From: Actinomycetes bacterium | Lineage (GTDB): Bacteria > Actinomycetota > Acidimicrobiia > Acidimicrobiales > Aldehydirespiratoraceae | Direction of reading: 5' to 3' | Assembly: GCA_024276495.1 (NCBI GenBank) | Contig: JAJRXC010000077.1 | Location: forward strand, 1 to 64,000 | Length of the DNA stretch: 64,000 nt | Shown here: positions 35,988-44,409 of the stretch, in pieces | Layout of the letters: each line of letters starts with the position of its first letter | How positions within the stretch are numbered: the first letter of the stretch is position 1 | Position numbers and translations under genes: made by a program | Notes under the pieces: generated by a model | The model's input: only the letters and a program-made list of their open reading frames with translations | Told to the model about the DNA's origin: nothing | The model's database searches: none

Positions 35988-36791
35988 TCAGAAGTCGTAG
36001 AGCTCGGTCGGGTTGTCGACCAGCACCCGGGTCCGGGTCCGTGGATCGGGGAGCCAGTGATGCTGGAGGCGGGCGAGCTCGGTCGGTGACGGCGGGTCGG
36101 CGCAGCCCGGATGCGGCCAGTTGGTCGCCCAGAGCAGCCGGTCGGGGGCGTGGGCCACGAGATGTTCGATGAGTGGGTCGAGGTCGGCGTAGTCGGGCGG
36201 TCCCGTTTCGGACGACTCGTACGGGGCCGAGAGCTTCACCCATCCCCGCCGGCTCTCGACGAGGCGCGCCAGCGCCCGGAAGCTCCGGTGGGTCGTGGGC
36301 ACCGGCGGCATGAAGCGGCCCACGTGGTCGACGACGACCTCCACCGGCAGCCCGATCAGCTGATCGATGCGGTCGGCGAGCTCGTTCCCGTCGAGTTGGA
36401 GCTGGATGTGCCAGCCGAACGGCGCGATCCGGTCGGCGACCGCCGAGAGGCAGTCCCATCGCAGCGCGCCACCCTCGAGCATGTGGAAACGGGCGCCGCG
36501 GGCGCCGAGCCCGGTCAACCGGGCGAGCTCGTCGTCGCCGACGTGCTCGTCGACGACGACGACGATGCGAGCGTCGCGTCCGAACTCGGCGGCGGCCGCG
36601 AGTTGGACCCGATTGTCGAGCCCGTACGTCGTCGGCTGCACGATCACGACCCGTTCGAGCCCGAGGTCGGCCTGCACACGGCGGTACTCCCCCGGAGTGG
36701 CGTCGGGAGGGTGGAGCCGCGCCGCGGGTGCGCTCGGGAATCGATGGTCGTAGAAGTGCATGTGCGTGTCGCATGCGCCGGTCCGGTTCAT
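35988..36791 (-). CDS. Amidohydrolase (lactonase / PDC hydrolase-like)
   Basis: 267 residues. The N-terminal metal motif is DTHMHFYDHRFP, typical of the amidohydrolase_2 group that includes L-fuconolactonase and 2-pyrone-4,6-dicarboxylate hydrolase. VVVDHVGRF and RLLWATNWPHPG are also family motifs. It probably opens a lactone produced by the SDR gene just downstream. Its ATG overlaps the stop of the D-2-hydroxyacid dehydrogenase upstream (ATGA). Confidence 0.87.
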   Translation of the reverse strand: MNRTGACDTHMHFYDHRFPSAPAARLHPPDATPGEYRRVQADLGLERVVIVQPTTYGLDNRVQLAAAAEFGRDARIVVVVDEHVGDDELARLTGLGARGARFHMLEGGALRWDCLSAVADRIAPFGWHIQLQLDGNELADRIDQLIGLPVEVVVDHVGRFMPPVPTTHRSFRALARLVESRRGWVKLSAPYESSETGPPDYADLDPLIEHLVAHAPDRLLWATNWPHPGCADPPSPTELARLQHHWLPDPRTRTRVLVDNPTELYDF

Positions 36792-37777
36792 CGGGACCAG
36801 TACTCGCGAAGTCGCCGGGCCCGGTCGGCGTTCACCGTTCGCGGCGGGATCTTCCCGGACAAGATGGCCGCGACCTGTTCGACGCTGCTGGCCGCCTGGG
36901 CATCGGCGTTCTCCGGGGTGAGCCCACCGAGGTGGGGGGTCGCGACCACACCGGCCCGGGCCGCGAGCGTCGGTGACGGGCGTTGATCGGCCGCCCGGCC
37001 GACATCCATGCCGAGTCCGCCGAGGCGCCCGGAGTCCAGCGCGGCGCCGACCGCGTCCTCGTCGAGTAGCTCGCCTCTCGAGACGTTGATCAGAATCGTT
37101 CCCGGCCGAACGAGGGCGAGCTCCTCGGCCCTGATCAGGTTCTGCGTGGTCGGACCCCCCGGGGCCAGTGGGAACACGACGTCGGCCTCGGTCAACAAAC
37201 GCCGCAGGTCCACCGACTCGACCCCTTCGGGAGTCGAATCCAGGAAGGGATCGTGGACCAGGACCCGTTGCCCGAGCGCGACGAGCAGGTCGCCCAGGTA
37301 GGAACCGATCGCGCCGTAGCCGATGATGCCCGCGGTCTGGCCACGGAGCTGGCGTCCCGGTCGCTGCGGTGGAATCCGGCCGTCGTGGTAATCGCAGGTC
37401 GACGCGCTGATCGAGCGGGCCACGTCGATGTACAGACCGAGGGCGAGCTCGGCTGTCGACGCGATGAAGCTCTTGTCGGCGCGGGCGATCAGCACCCCGG
37501 CCGCGTCGGCGGCGTCGACATCGATCGTGCTGATGTCGACCGCGCAGCGAAGGAACGCGAGAAGTGCCGGCGACCGCTCGAACAGCTCACGTTCGCCGGG
37601 GGTCGCCCGGTGGGCGATGATGACCTCGCAGCCGTCGGCGGCGTCGATGAGCTCCGGGGTGGTGAGGTCGCGCTCGAGCGGGTTGCGGACGACCTCGACG
37701 AGGGCCGAGAGCGGCGCGATCGAACGCGCGTAGTAGGCGTCGAAGTCCTCGGGATCGTGGGTGACGAAGACTCGCAC
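36788..37777 (-). CDS. D-2-hydroxyacid dehydrogenase family
   Basis: 329 residues from a GTG at 37777 (VRVFVTHDPEDFD), five bases after the aldolase stop; the frame upstream is a shadow of the aldolase gene. NAD motif GIIGYGAIGSYLGD, catalytic NVSRGELLDEDA and TPHLGG. It resembles phosphoglycerate dehydrogenase and 2-ketogluconate reductase. It may reduce the 2-keto acid or an aldehyde product of the pathway. A second gene of the family lies two genes upstream. Confidence 0.9.
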   Translation of the reverse strand: MRVFVTHDPEDFDAYYARSIAPLSALVEVVRNPLERDLTTPELIDAADGCEVIIAHRATPGERELFERSPALLAFLRCAVDISTIDVDAADAAGVLIARADKSFIASTAELALGLYIDVARSISASTCDYHDGRIPPQRPGRQLRGQTAGIIGYGAIGSYLGDLLVALGQRVLVHDPFLDSTPEGVESVDLRRLLTEADVVFPLAPGGPTTQNLIRAEELALVRPGTILINVSRGELLDEDAVGAALDSGRLGGLGMDVGRAADQRPSPTLAARAGVVATPHLGGLTPENADAQAASSVEQVAAILSGKIPPRTVNADRARRLREYWSR

Positions 37778-37782
37778 CGCGA

Positions 37783-38580
37783 TCAGTAGATGGCGTCGTC
37801 GCCGTCGGGTCCGACCCCGCCGCGGGCCCGGTCGAGCTCCGACTTCAGCCCGATTCGTGCGGCGACGAGATCCGTCGTCGCCGTCACCATTCGGAACCCC
37901 GCCGCGGTCCTTCGCGGGGCGAGTGCGCCGGTGGCATGGCAGCCGGCGACGACCCCGGCCCGCCGGCACGCCTCGACGATCGCCGTGTAGGCCTGCGCGA
38001 AGACGGGTTCGTCGTCGTTGTTGCCGGGGGCGAGGCCGAGGCTGAGCGACAGGTCCGCCGGGCCCACATAGATCGCGTCGATGCCGTCGACCGCGAGGAT
38101 GTCGTCGAGGTTCTCGAGCGCCTCACCGGTCTCGATCATCGGAATGACCGCGATGTTGTCCGCGGCCCAGTCGACATAGTCGGTGCGGCGCATTCCGACG
38201 ACGGTCGGCCCGTAGCTCCGTGCCCCGGCCGGGGCGTAGCGGGCGGCCTGCACCACCGCCTCCGCCTGGGCGACGGTGTTGACCATCGGCACGATGACCC
38301 CGAGCGCGCCGGCGTCGAGCATCTTGCCGATGACGCCCGGCTCGTTCCACGGCACGCGAACGATCGGCGTGGAGCCGCCGAGCAGGATCGCCTGGATCAG
38401 CCCGACCGCGTCGGAGTACTCGATGGCGCCGTGCTGGGTGTCGACGCAGACGTAGTCGAACCCGGCTCGCGCCGTCGTCTCGGCCAGCACCGTCGACGGG
38501 ATGGCCAGCCACCCGCCGATGGTCGTGTCGCCGTTTCTCCATTGTTCGCGCAATGTTCGTTCGGGCCGCGTGGTGCTCAT
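37783..38580 (-). CDS. HpcH/HpaI family aldolase (2-keto-3-deoxy acid aldolase-like)
   Basis: 265 residues from the ATG at 38580. Class II pyruvate-type aldolase with GFDYVCVDTQHGAIEY, PIVRVPWNEP, GALGVIVPMVNT, EARSYGP-type GARSYGPTVVGM and MIETGEALENLDDILAVDG. Members split 2-keto-3-deoxy sugar acids or hydroxy-ketoacids into pyruvate and an aldehyde. In the operon it would act after dehydration of the opened lactone; no dehydratase gene is seen in the window. Confidence 0.9.
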   Translation of the reverse strand: MSTTRPERTLREQWRNGDTTIGGWLAIPSTVLAETTARAGFDYVCVDTQHGAIEYSDAVGLIQAILLGGSTPIVRVPWNEPGVIGKMLDAGALGVIVPMVNTVAQAEAVVQAARYAPAGARSYGPTVVGMRRTDYVDWAADNIAVIPMIETGEALENLDDILAVDGIDAIYVGPADLSLSLGLAPGNNDDEPVFAQAYTAIVEACRRAGVVAGCHATGALAPRRTAAGFRMVTATTDLVAARIGLKSELDRARGGVGPDGDDAIY

Positions 38581-38605
38581 GGTCGTCGGGTCTACCACGC
38601 CGTTC

Positions 38606-39529
38606 TCACGGCGAAGGAGTCACGATCGTCGCGGGCCGGCCTTCCACGACCGCCAGGGCGTTGTCGAAGGCGTGTTCGAACAATCGTCGGCGACCGGCGC
38701 CGGTGGACGAGGCGACGTGCGGCGTGATGATCACGTTGTCGCGGTCGAGGAGCGGATGGGAGACGGGAAGCGGTTCGGGGTCGGTCACGTCGAGCGCGGC
38801 GCCGCGGAGATGGCCGGAGTCCAGCGCGTGGAGAAGCGCGGTGTGGTCGACGAGCGAGCCCCGGGCGCAGTTGACGAGGTGGGCGCCCGGTGGCATTCGG
38901 GCGAGCTCGGCGGTGGAGATCATCCGGTACGTGGCCGCGGTGGCCGGTGCGTGCAACGAGACGACATCGGCGGCGGCGAGGAGATCGTCGAGCTCGACGA
39001 GGCGGATCTCGGCGACGGGGGAGCGGTCGAGCATCGGGTCGGCGGCGATCACCTCCATCCCGAGGGCCAACGCGGCGGCGCCGACCCGGCGGGCGATGCG
39101 GCCGAGCCCGACGAGTCCGAGGGTCGCGCTGTCGAGCTCGAGTGCCGTCGCGATCACCGGACCGCCCTCGCCCCGCCGGGCCCGGAGCTGTTGGATGGGG
39201 AGCTCCTTCGTGATGGCCAGGATGAGGGCCAGGGTGTGCTCCGCGGTGCTGACGCTTGGTGCGTCGGGCGCGTTGCAGACGACGACCCCGGCGGCCGACG
39301 CCGCGGCGACGTCGACATTGTCGTAGCCGATGCCCATCCGGGACACGACCTGCAGGTCGGGGAAGCGGGAGAAGCGCTCGGCATCCCACTCGTGACGGAT
39401 GCCGATGATCGCGGCGACCGCACCGGGGATGGTGGCGTCGTCGGGTCCGATCAACTCGGCCCGTCCGGCTGCGTGGGCGAGGTCGTCGTCGGTGATCTCG
39501 CGATCGACATGGAAGACCGGCTTCGTCAT
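38606..39529 (-). CDS. D-2-hydroxyacid dehydrogenase family (C-terminal-binding protein-like)
   Basis: 307 residues from the ATG at 39529. RMGIGYDNVDVAAASAAGVVVCNAPD, GLVGLGRIARRVG (NAD motif), HAPATAATYRMI, LVNCARGSLVDHTAL and TPHVASST are all family elements. It is a different subgroup from the other dehydrogenase in this operon (36788-37777), with a C-terminal-binding-protein-like style. Substrate unknown. Confidence 0.9.
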   Translation of the reverse strand: MTKPVFHVDREITDDDLAHAAGRAELIGPDDATIPGAVAAIIGIRHEWDAERFSRFPDLQVVSRMGIGYDNVDVAAASAAGVVVCNAPDAPSVSTAEHTLALILAITKELPIQQLRARRGEGGPVIATALELDSATLGLVGLGRIARRVGAAALALGMEVIAADPMLDRSPVAEIRLVELDDLLAAADVVSLHAPATAATYRMISTAELARMPPGAHLVNCARGSLVDHTALLHALDSGHLRGAALDVTDPEPLPVSHPLLDRDNVIITPHVASSTGAGRRRLFEHAFDNALAVVEGRPATIVTPSP

Positions 39530-39560
39530 GGGTCGTGCTCCTGATCGTTTCCTCGGATGT

Positions 39561-40253
39561 TCACGTGCAGGGTCCGGCATCGACGGTCGTCGGGCCCGCG
39601 GCGGCCAGGGCCGTCGCGATCTCGTTGCCGTCGAGGGCGAACCCGGCCCGTCTCGAGCGGCTGGCCGCGTAGACGATTCCGACGACCTCCCCACCGGTGG
39701 TGACGACCGCGGCGCCGGAGTCGCCGTGGGAGACGTCGGCGTCGAGCTCGATCGCTCGCCGCTCGACGATCTCGTCGACATAGATGTCCTCGATGGTGAC
39801 GACGAGACGTTTCGTGACCGTCATCGGGCTCGCCACGAATCGGTCGTCGGCGCGCCACGCCAGGACCCAGCCCGATTCGCCGCCCGCCGCGTTCGAGACC
39901 GGGAGCGGGTCGGCGTCGAGTCCGGGAACGGCCAACACGGCCAGGTCGACGCGGGGGTCGAATCCGACGAGCGTCGCGGCGCGCCGGATGCCCGCGGAGT
40001 CGATCACGACGAGCGCCGACGCGCCGGCGACGGTGTGCGCGGACGTCATCACCCGTTCCCGGGCCAGTACCGCACCGCTCCCCAACGCCGGAACCAGAGA
40101 GCACCCCGACGCCTCGACCCCCACGGCGGCTCGGAGGTAGCCGTCCGGTGAGGCCGCCGGAGACTCCTGACCACAGGAGGCGACGATGAGCGCGACCGCG
40201 GCGATCATCCCCGCGGTCCGACGGGCACCGATCCGATCCGCGGTCGGCGTCAC
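39561..40253 (-). CDS. Trypsin-like serine protease lipoprotein
   Basis: 230 residues from a GTG at 40253 that overlaps the PhyH stop (GTGA). A lipoprotein signal ends at VASCGQ, so it should be anchored outside the cell membrane. Catalytic residues are in place: His in MTSAHTVAG, Asp in DPRVDLAVLAV, Ser in SHGDSGAAVV. This is the S1/HtrA-like core without a PDZ domain. It sits between catabolic enzymes with which it has no obvious link. Confidence 0.88.
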   Translation of the reverse strand: MTPTADRIGARRTAGMIAAVALIVASCGQESPAASPDGYLRAAVGVEASGCSLVPALGSGAVLARERVMTSAHTVAGASALVVIDSAGIRRAATLVGFDPRVDLAVLAVPGLDADPLPVSNAAGGESGWVLAWRADDRFVASPMTVTKRLVVTIEDIYVDEIVERRAIELDADVSHGDSGAAVVTTGGEVVGIVYAASRSRRAGFALDGNEIATALAAAGPTTVDAGPCT

Positions 40254-41095
40254 CGACGTCCTTCGGCGTTGACCGCGTCGGCCTCGTCGAGAACCTGGGG
40301 ATACGGGTAGTCAATCCCGAGGAGCTGCCGCAGCATGGGCGTGGCCCGGGCCACGACGTCGGGGTCGACCACGGAATGGTCCTCGAGTGGGCGGACGAAC
40401 TTCGGCAGATACTCGACGAGCACCCCGATCCGGTCGCCGTCGGATTCGTTCGGCATGGCGCAGTGCCAGCACATCCCGTTGAAGACGACGACGTCGCCGG
40501 CCTTCCCGGTCGTGCGGATGGCATCGCGATCGAAGGCCGCCTGATCGTCGGGGTAGCGCAGGTCGCCCTGGCTGTAGGGCACGAACGCGGTGGCCCCGTT
40601 CGCCTCGGTGAAGTCGTCGAGCAACACCGTTGCCTGCAGGTTCATGGGAAAGCTGCTGTTGATGTTCGTGGGGAACGACGAACGCTCGTAGAGGTCCCAG
40701 TACGGGTAGTCGATGTGGGGTTCCTGGCCGGGACCGCCGGGGAGAAGCCGGTTGGCGGCGATCGAGCCCATCTGGAACTCGTCGCCCAGGAACGCGGCGG
40801 CGATCGCCGTGACCTGGGGTTGCTGGGCCATCGTCTCGAAGACCTCGCCCTTGTTGAGGAGGTTCCAGACCCGACGTTGCCGGTCGAGCCGGTCGGGGTT
40901 GGCGCCCTGGAAGTGGGTCACCTTCTCGGCCTCACGATCGGAGTGGCGCAACACGAGCTCCCGGGCCCGGGCGACGGTGGCCTCGTCGAAGGCCTGACGG
41001 ATGACGATCGCACCCGCGCCGGTGAGCAGCGTCTCGACGATCTCGTCCAGGTGGGCGTCGATGTCGTCGGGTCGATATCGGGCGAGGTCGGTCAT
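40250..41095 (-). CDS. Phytanoyl-CoA dioxygenase (PhyH) family
   Basis: 281 residues from the ATG at 41095, which overlaps the LacI stop (ATGA). Iron ligands: HID in QEPHIDYPYW and the distal His in MCWHCAMPN; 2-oxoglutarate-binding Arg in DRIGVLVEYLPKF. Non-heme Fe(II)/2-oxoglutarate oxygenases of this type hydroxylate a carbon, sometimes leading to demethylation. In a sugar or inositol catabolic operon it might act on a methylated substrate, but this is speculation. Confidence 0.88.
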   Translation of the reverse strand: MTDLARYRPDDIDAHLDEIVETLLTGAGAIVIRQAFDEATVARARELVLRHSDREAEKVTHFQGANPDRLDRQRRVWNLLNKGEVFETMAQQPQVTAIAAAFLGDEFQMGSIAANRLLPGGPGQEPHIDYPYWDLYERSSFPTNINSSFPMNLQATVLLDDFTEANGATAFVPYSQGDLRYPDDQAAFDRDAIRTTGKAGDVVVFNGMCWHCAMPNESDGDRIGVLVEYLPKFVRPLEDHSVVDPDVVARATPMLRQLLGIDYPYPQVLDEADAVNAEGRR

Positions 41096-42117
41096 GGGTC
41101 GCTCTGGAGTTGTCGTGGGTCGGGGGGTGGCCCGGTGCTCGACCGGGTCACGAGCGAAGGTGTCGCGACGTGGCGGATCGCCGCCGTTCGATCGTCGTCG
41201 AGGCGTTCGAGGAGAAGATCGACCGCGATTCGGCCCATCTCCTCGCGGGGCTGGTCGATGGTGGTGAGCGACATGTGGTGCATCGCGGCCATCGCGGTGT
41301 TGTCGTAGCCCATGATCGACAGATCGCCGGGCACGTCGAGGCCCAGGTCCTCGGCCCGGTCCAGTGCACCGACCGCGGTGAGGTCGTTGGCCGCGAAGAT
41401 CGCCGTCGGTGCCGTGCCGCCGGTCAGGAGCTGGTCGGCGCCGCGTACCCCACCCTCCTCGGTGAAGTTGCCCTCGACGATTCGGATGGCATCGTCGAGC
41501 CCGAGCTCGCGCATGGCCCGTTCGTAACCTGCTCGCCGCGGTGGGCCACCGGCGCCTCGCCCGCCGTCGATGTGGGCGATCTCGCGGTGGCCGAGGTCGA
41601 ACAGGTGACGGACGGCGAGGCGGGCACCGATGCGTTCGTCGGTGTTGACGGTGTCGACCTCGGGGATCCGCAGCGTGCGGCCGAGCAGGACGATCGGGCA
41701 GGTGTCGGCGGCAGCTCGGATCTCCGGGGTCGGCAGGCGTGGGCCGGTCAGGATGAGACCGTCGACCCGAAACCGCAGGAACGTCTCGATCGCATCGGTC
41801 TGGCCGGACCGTCCGGTGCGTTCGGTCGCGAGGAGCAGCTGGTAGCCGGCCTCGTCGGCCCTCGCCTGGATGCCGTCCACGGCTTCGGCGAAGAACGGGT
41901 TGTGAAGGTCGTTGATCATCACGCCGAGGGTCATCGTGCGGCGACTGGCGAGGTTCCTCGCCAAGATGTTGGGGCGGTAGCCGAGCTCTGCGGCCGCCTC
42001 GAGCACGGCCTGGCGGCGCCGGTCGCTGACGTTGGATGCCTCTCTCATCACGAGGGAGACCAGGGCACGGGACACCCCCGCGACGCGGGCGACGTCGTCC
42101 ATGGTCGGCTGCGCCAT
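41092..42117 (-). CDS. LacI-family transcriptional regulator
   Basis: 341 residues from the ATG at 42117, with GGAGGAG upstream; in-frame codons further upstream lack the domain. The helix-turn-helix (TMDDVARVAGVSRALVSLVM) and hinge with LARNLAS are followed by a periplasmic-binding-protein-like sensor (MTLGVMINDLHNPFFAEAV). It leads the minus-strand operon. The TAGAGCGCTCTA palindrome at 42214-42225 in the divergent promoter region is a likely target, so it probably controls both operons in response to a sugar, inositol or a derivative. Confidence 0.92.
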   Translation of the reverse strand: MAQPTMDDVARVAGVSRALVSLVMREASNVSDRRRQAVLEAAAELGYRPNILARNLASRRTMTLGVMINDLHNPFFAEAVDGIQARADEAGYQLLLATERTGRSGQTDAIETFLRFRVDGLILTGPRLPTPEIRAAADTCPIVLLGRTLRIPEVDTVNTDERIGARLAVRHLFDLGHREIAHIDGGRGAGGPPRRAGYERAMRELGLDDAIRIVEGNFTEEGGVRGADQLLTGGTAPTAIFAANDLTAVGALDRAEDLGLDVPGDLSIMGYDNTAMAAMHHMSLTTIDQPREEMGRIAVDLLLERLDDDRTAAIRHVATPSLVTRSSTGPPPDPRQLQSDP

Positions 42118-42165
42118 CCCCGATCTCCTCCGGCGGTGTTCTGGTCGCCACTCTTCGTGAATGGC

Positions 42166-42195
42166 TTGACAGGCTCGGTTCGGCACCCTAATGAT
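42166..42195 (+). promoter_or_regulatory. Putative promoter of the inositol operon
   Basis: TTGACA (42166-42171, a perfect -35 match) and AATGAT (42190-42195), 18 bases apart. The LacI-type palindrome begins 19 bases after the -10, about the start of transcription, so bound repressor would block initiation. The iolE-like gene starts at 42246. Confidence 0.55.
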
Positions 42196-42213
42196 GTGGG
42201 CGACCCAAGGCAA

Positions 42214-42225
42214 TAGAGCGCTCTA
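42214..42225. promoter_or_regulatory. LacI-family operator TAGAGCGCTCTA
   Basis: A perfect 12-bp palindrome, TAGAGC-GCTCTA, with the central CG typical of LacI-family operators. It lies 97 bases before the LacI start and 21 bases before the iolE-like TTG start. It is the only such palindrome I noticed in the region. Confidence 0.7.
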
Positions 42226-42245
42226 ATCGATTCGGGGGACGACGC

Positions 42246-43220
42246 TTGAGCATCATGGATCGGCTTTCCGGGGCCCCGGTTTCCTGGGGCGTCTGCGAAG
42301 TTCCCGGCTGGGGTGTGGAGCTCCCGCCGGATCGGGTCCTGCGCGAGATGCGCGAGGTCGGGCTCCGCGCGACCGAGCTGGGCGCCGATGGGTACCTCCC
42401 GTCGGAACCCGATGCCCTCCGGAAGCTGGTCACCGAGACCCACGGCCTCCAGATGATCGGCGGGTTCGTGCCGCTGGTCGTCCACGAACCGACCCAGTCG
42501 GCCGCAACGATCGAGGCGGTCCACCGAGCGGCGACGCTGATGTCGGGCGCCGGGGGCACCGTCTTCGTCTCCGCCGCGGTGACCTCATGGGACTGGGAGC
42601 CACGGCGTCGCATCGATCACGACGGTTGGCGCCACGCGATGGACATGTTCGCGACCATCGACGAGATCGTCGGTGAGTACGGGATGGTGCAGGCCCTCCA
42701 CCCGCATCTCGGCACCATCATCGAATCGGCCGACGAGGTTCGCCGGGTTCTCGACGGCAGCGATGTCGGATGGACACTAGACATGGGTCATCTCATGATT
42801 GGAGGAGTCGACCCGCTGCAGTTCGCCTCCGACGCCCTCGCGCGCATCCGCCACGTCCACCTCAAAGACGTCGATCTCTCACTCGCCGGCGGGGTCCGCT
42901 CCGGGCGCGAGAGCATCATGGCGGGCGTACAGGCGGGAATGTTCACCAGTCTCGGGCTCGGCGACGTGCCAGTGGCCGAGACCATCCGTTTTCTCGAAGC
43001 CTCCGGGTACGACCAGTGGTACGTGCTCGAGCAGGATGCTGCCATCACGGGGCCGGTGCCCCTGATCGGCAGTGGGCCAATCCTCGATGTTCGAACGAGC
43101 ATCGAGTTTCTCCGAACGATCGATGCCGATCTGGGTGAACCCCCAGCGGGGCGCTGCCCGGACTCGAGTGTCGACGATCGGATCATGGAATATCCCACAG
43201 GAGGGGAAGAAAATGCGTAA
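42246..43220 (+). CDS. iolE: Sugar phosphate isomerase/epimerase, IolE-like (inosose dehydratase)
   Basis: 324 residues from a TTG at 42246; an ATG at 42255 is the main alternative. AP_endonuc_2-type TIM barrel: PVSWGVCEVPGWG, GLRATELGADGYLP, ALHPHLGTIIES, WTLDMGHLMIGG and IRHVHLKDVD, with metal ligands His/Asp/Glu as in inosose dehydratase. IolE dehydrates 2-keto-myo-inositol, the second step of inositol breakdown. Start of the plus-strand operon; the context with iolB, C, D and G makes this the best call. Confidence 0.82.
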   Translation: MSIMDRLSGAPVSWGVCEVPGWGVELPPDRVLREMREVGLRATELGADGYLPSEPDALRKLVTETHGLQMIGGFVPLVVHEPTQSAATIEAVHRAATLMSGAGGTVFVSAAVTSWDWEPRRRIDHDGWRHAMDMFATIDEIVGEYGMVQALHPHLGTIIESADEVRRVLDGSDVGWTLDMGHLMIGGVDPLQFASDALARIRHVHLKDVDLSLAGGVRSGRESIMAGVQAGMFTSLGLGDVPVAETIRFLEASGYDQWYVLEQDAAITGPVPLIGSGPILDVRTSIEFLRTIDADLGEPPAGRCPDSSVDDRIMEYPTGGEENA

Positions 43221-44298
43221 ACGATACAAACTGGTGGCCGTACTGGCCGCGATCGTGATGCTCGCGGCCGCGTGCGGCAACGACACGTCCGACGACAACG
43301 CGGGGGTCGACAACGGCAGCGCCGAAGGCGGCGACAGCGGTGCCGACGGTGGTGGAGACGGTGGCGACACCGGCGGTGACGCCGGCGACGAGGGCGACGG
43401 CGGGGGCGGAGAAGCCGTCGATCAGACCCAGGGTGGAGATCTCACCTTCAACATGATCACCCACTCCGACGATGGTCCGTTCTGGTCCGTGGTCAAGCGG
43501 GGCGCCGAGGCGGCCGCCGCCGACGTCGGGGTCACCTTGATCTGGAACCCGGGTAACAACGACCCGCAGGTCATGGTGCAAGACATCGAAGCGGCCATCG
43601 CCGCGGGGACCGACGGCATCGCTGCATCCCTGCCCGATCCCGACGCGCTCACCGGGCCGCTCCAGCGGGCCGTCGAGGCCGGAATCCCCGTCTACACGCT
43701 GAACTCGGGCGTCGACTTCTACAAGGAGATCGGGGCGACCACCCACATCGGCCAGACCGAAGTCGTGGCCGGAAACGGCGCCGGTGAACGGTTCAACGCA
43801 GCCGGTGCGCAACACGTGTTGTGCGTCTTCCAGGAGGAGGCCAACATCGGTCTCAACGAGCGCTGCCAGGGTCTCGAAGAGACCTTCGACGGCGACGTGA
43901 CCGTTGCCTTCGGCGGGCTCGACACCGACCAGACGGCGCAGGAGAACACGATCAACGCCATCCTCGCCGAGGACGAGTCGATCGATGCGGTGCTCGGCAC
44001 CGGACCGGTCATCGCGATCTCGGCGCTGCGTGCATCTCAGGCCGTCGGTCGCGACGCCATGATCGGTGGCTTCGACATCACGCCGGAGATCATCGACGCG
44101 ATCGAAGCCGGTGACATCGCCTTCACGGTCGACCAGCAGCAGTACCTCCAGGGGTACCTGCCGGTCATCCTCATGTACCTCGAGGTCACCAACCAGAACA
44201 CCGCCGGTGGCGGCCTCCCGGTCCTCACCGGCCCGGGCTTCGTCACACCGGACAACGCGGCCGAGGTCAAGGCCCTCGTCGCAGCCGGAACCCGGTAG
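43213..44298 (+). CDS. Sugar ABC transporter substrate-binding lipoprotein
   Basis: 361 residues from the ATG at 43213, preceded by GGAGGGG. Lipobox MLAAACG (C21), then a Gly/Asp/Glu-rich linker (about 22-75), then a periplasmic binding protein of the ribose/inositol type ([52 protein letters not shown]). It captures the sugar outside the cell for the permease and ATPase genes following. Inositol is inferred from the operon. It ends in a strong palindrome and hairpin (44298-44363). Confidence 0.9.
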   Translation: MRKRYKLVAVLAAIVMLAAACGNDTSDDNAGVDNGSAEGGDSGADGGGDGGDTGGDAGDEGDGGGGEAVDQTQGGDLTFNMITHSDDGPFWSVVKRGAEAAAADVGVTLIWNPGNNDPQVMVQDIEAAIAAGTDGIAASLPDPDALTGPLQRAVEAGIPVYTLNSGVDFYKEIGATTHIGQTEVVAGNGAGERFNAAGAQHVLCVFQEEANIGLNERCQGLEETFDGDVTVAFGGLDTDQTAQENTINAILAEDESIDAVLGTGPVIAISALRASQAVGRDAMIGGFDITPEIIDAIEAGDIAFTVDQQQYLQGYLPVILMYLEVTNQNTAGGGLPVLTGPGFVTPDNAAEVKALVAAGTR

Positions 44299-44315
44299 TC
44301 GTCTCGCGAGACGAC
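44298..44315. promoter_or_regulatory. Perfect 18-bp palindrome at the end of the binding-protein gene
   Basis: GTCGTCTCG-CGAGACGAC starts on the last base of the stop codon. On RNA it can form a 7-bp stem with a tetraloop. Together with the next hairpin it probably protects or punctuates the highly expressed binding-protein message. Confidence 0.5.
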
Positions 44316-44323
44316 GAGTGTGA

Positions 44324-44363
44324 TCGGCGGAGCCGGACCCGACACCGGGTCCGGCTCCGCCGA
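44324..44363. terminator. 18-bp perfect hairpin, attenuator/partial terminator
   Basis: TCGGCGGAGCCGGACCCG, loop ACAC, then its exact complement. This is very strong, but no U-run follows. It lies between the binding-protein gene and the permease, where such hairpins commonly give the binding protein a higher message level than the membrane subunits. Confidence 0.6.
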
Positions 44364-44409
44364 CAGCACGCAACACGAGTAGACAGAACGCGCAGGGGGG
44401 ACACAGGAA

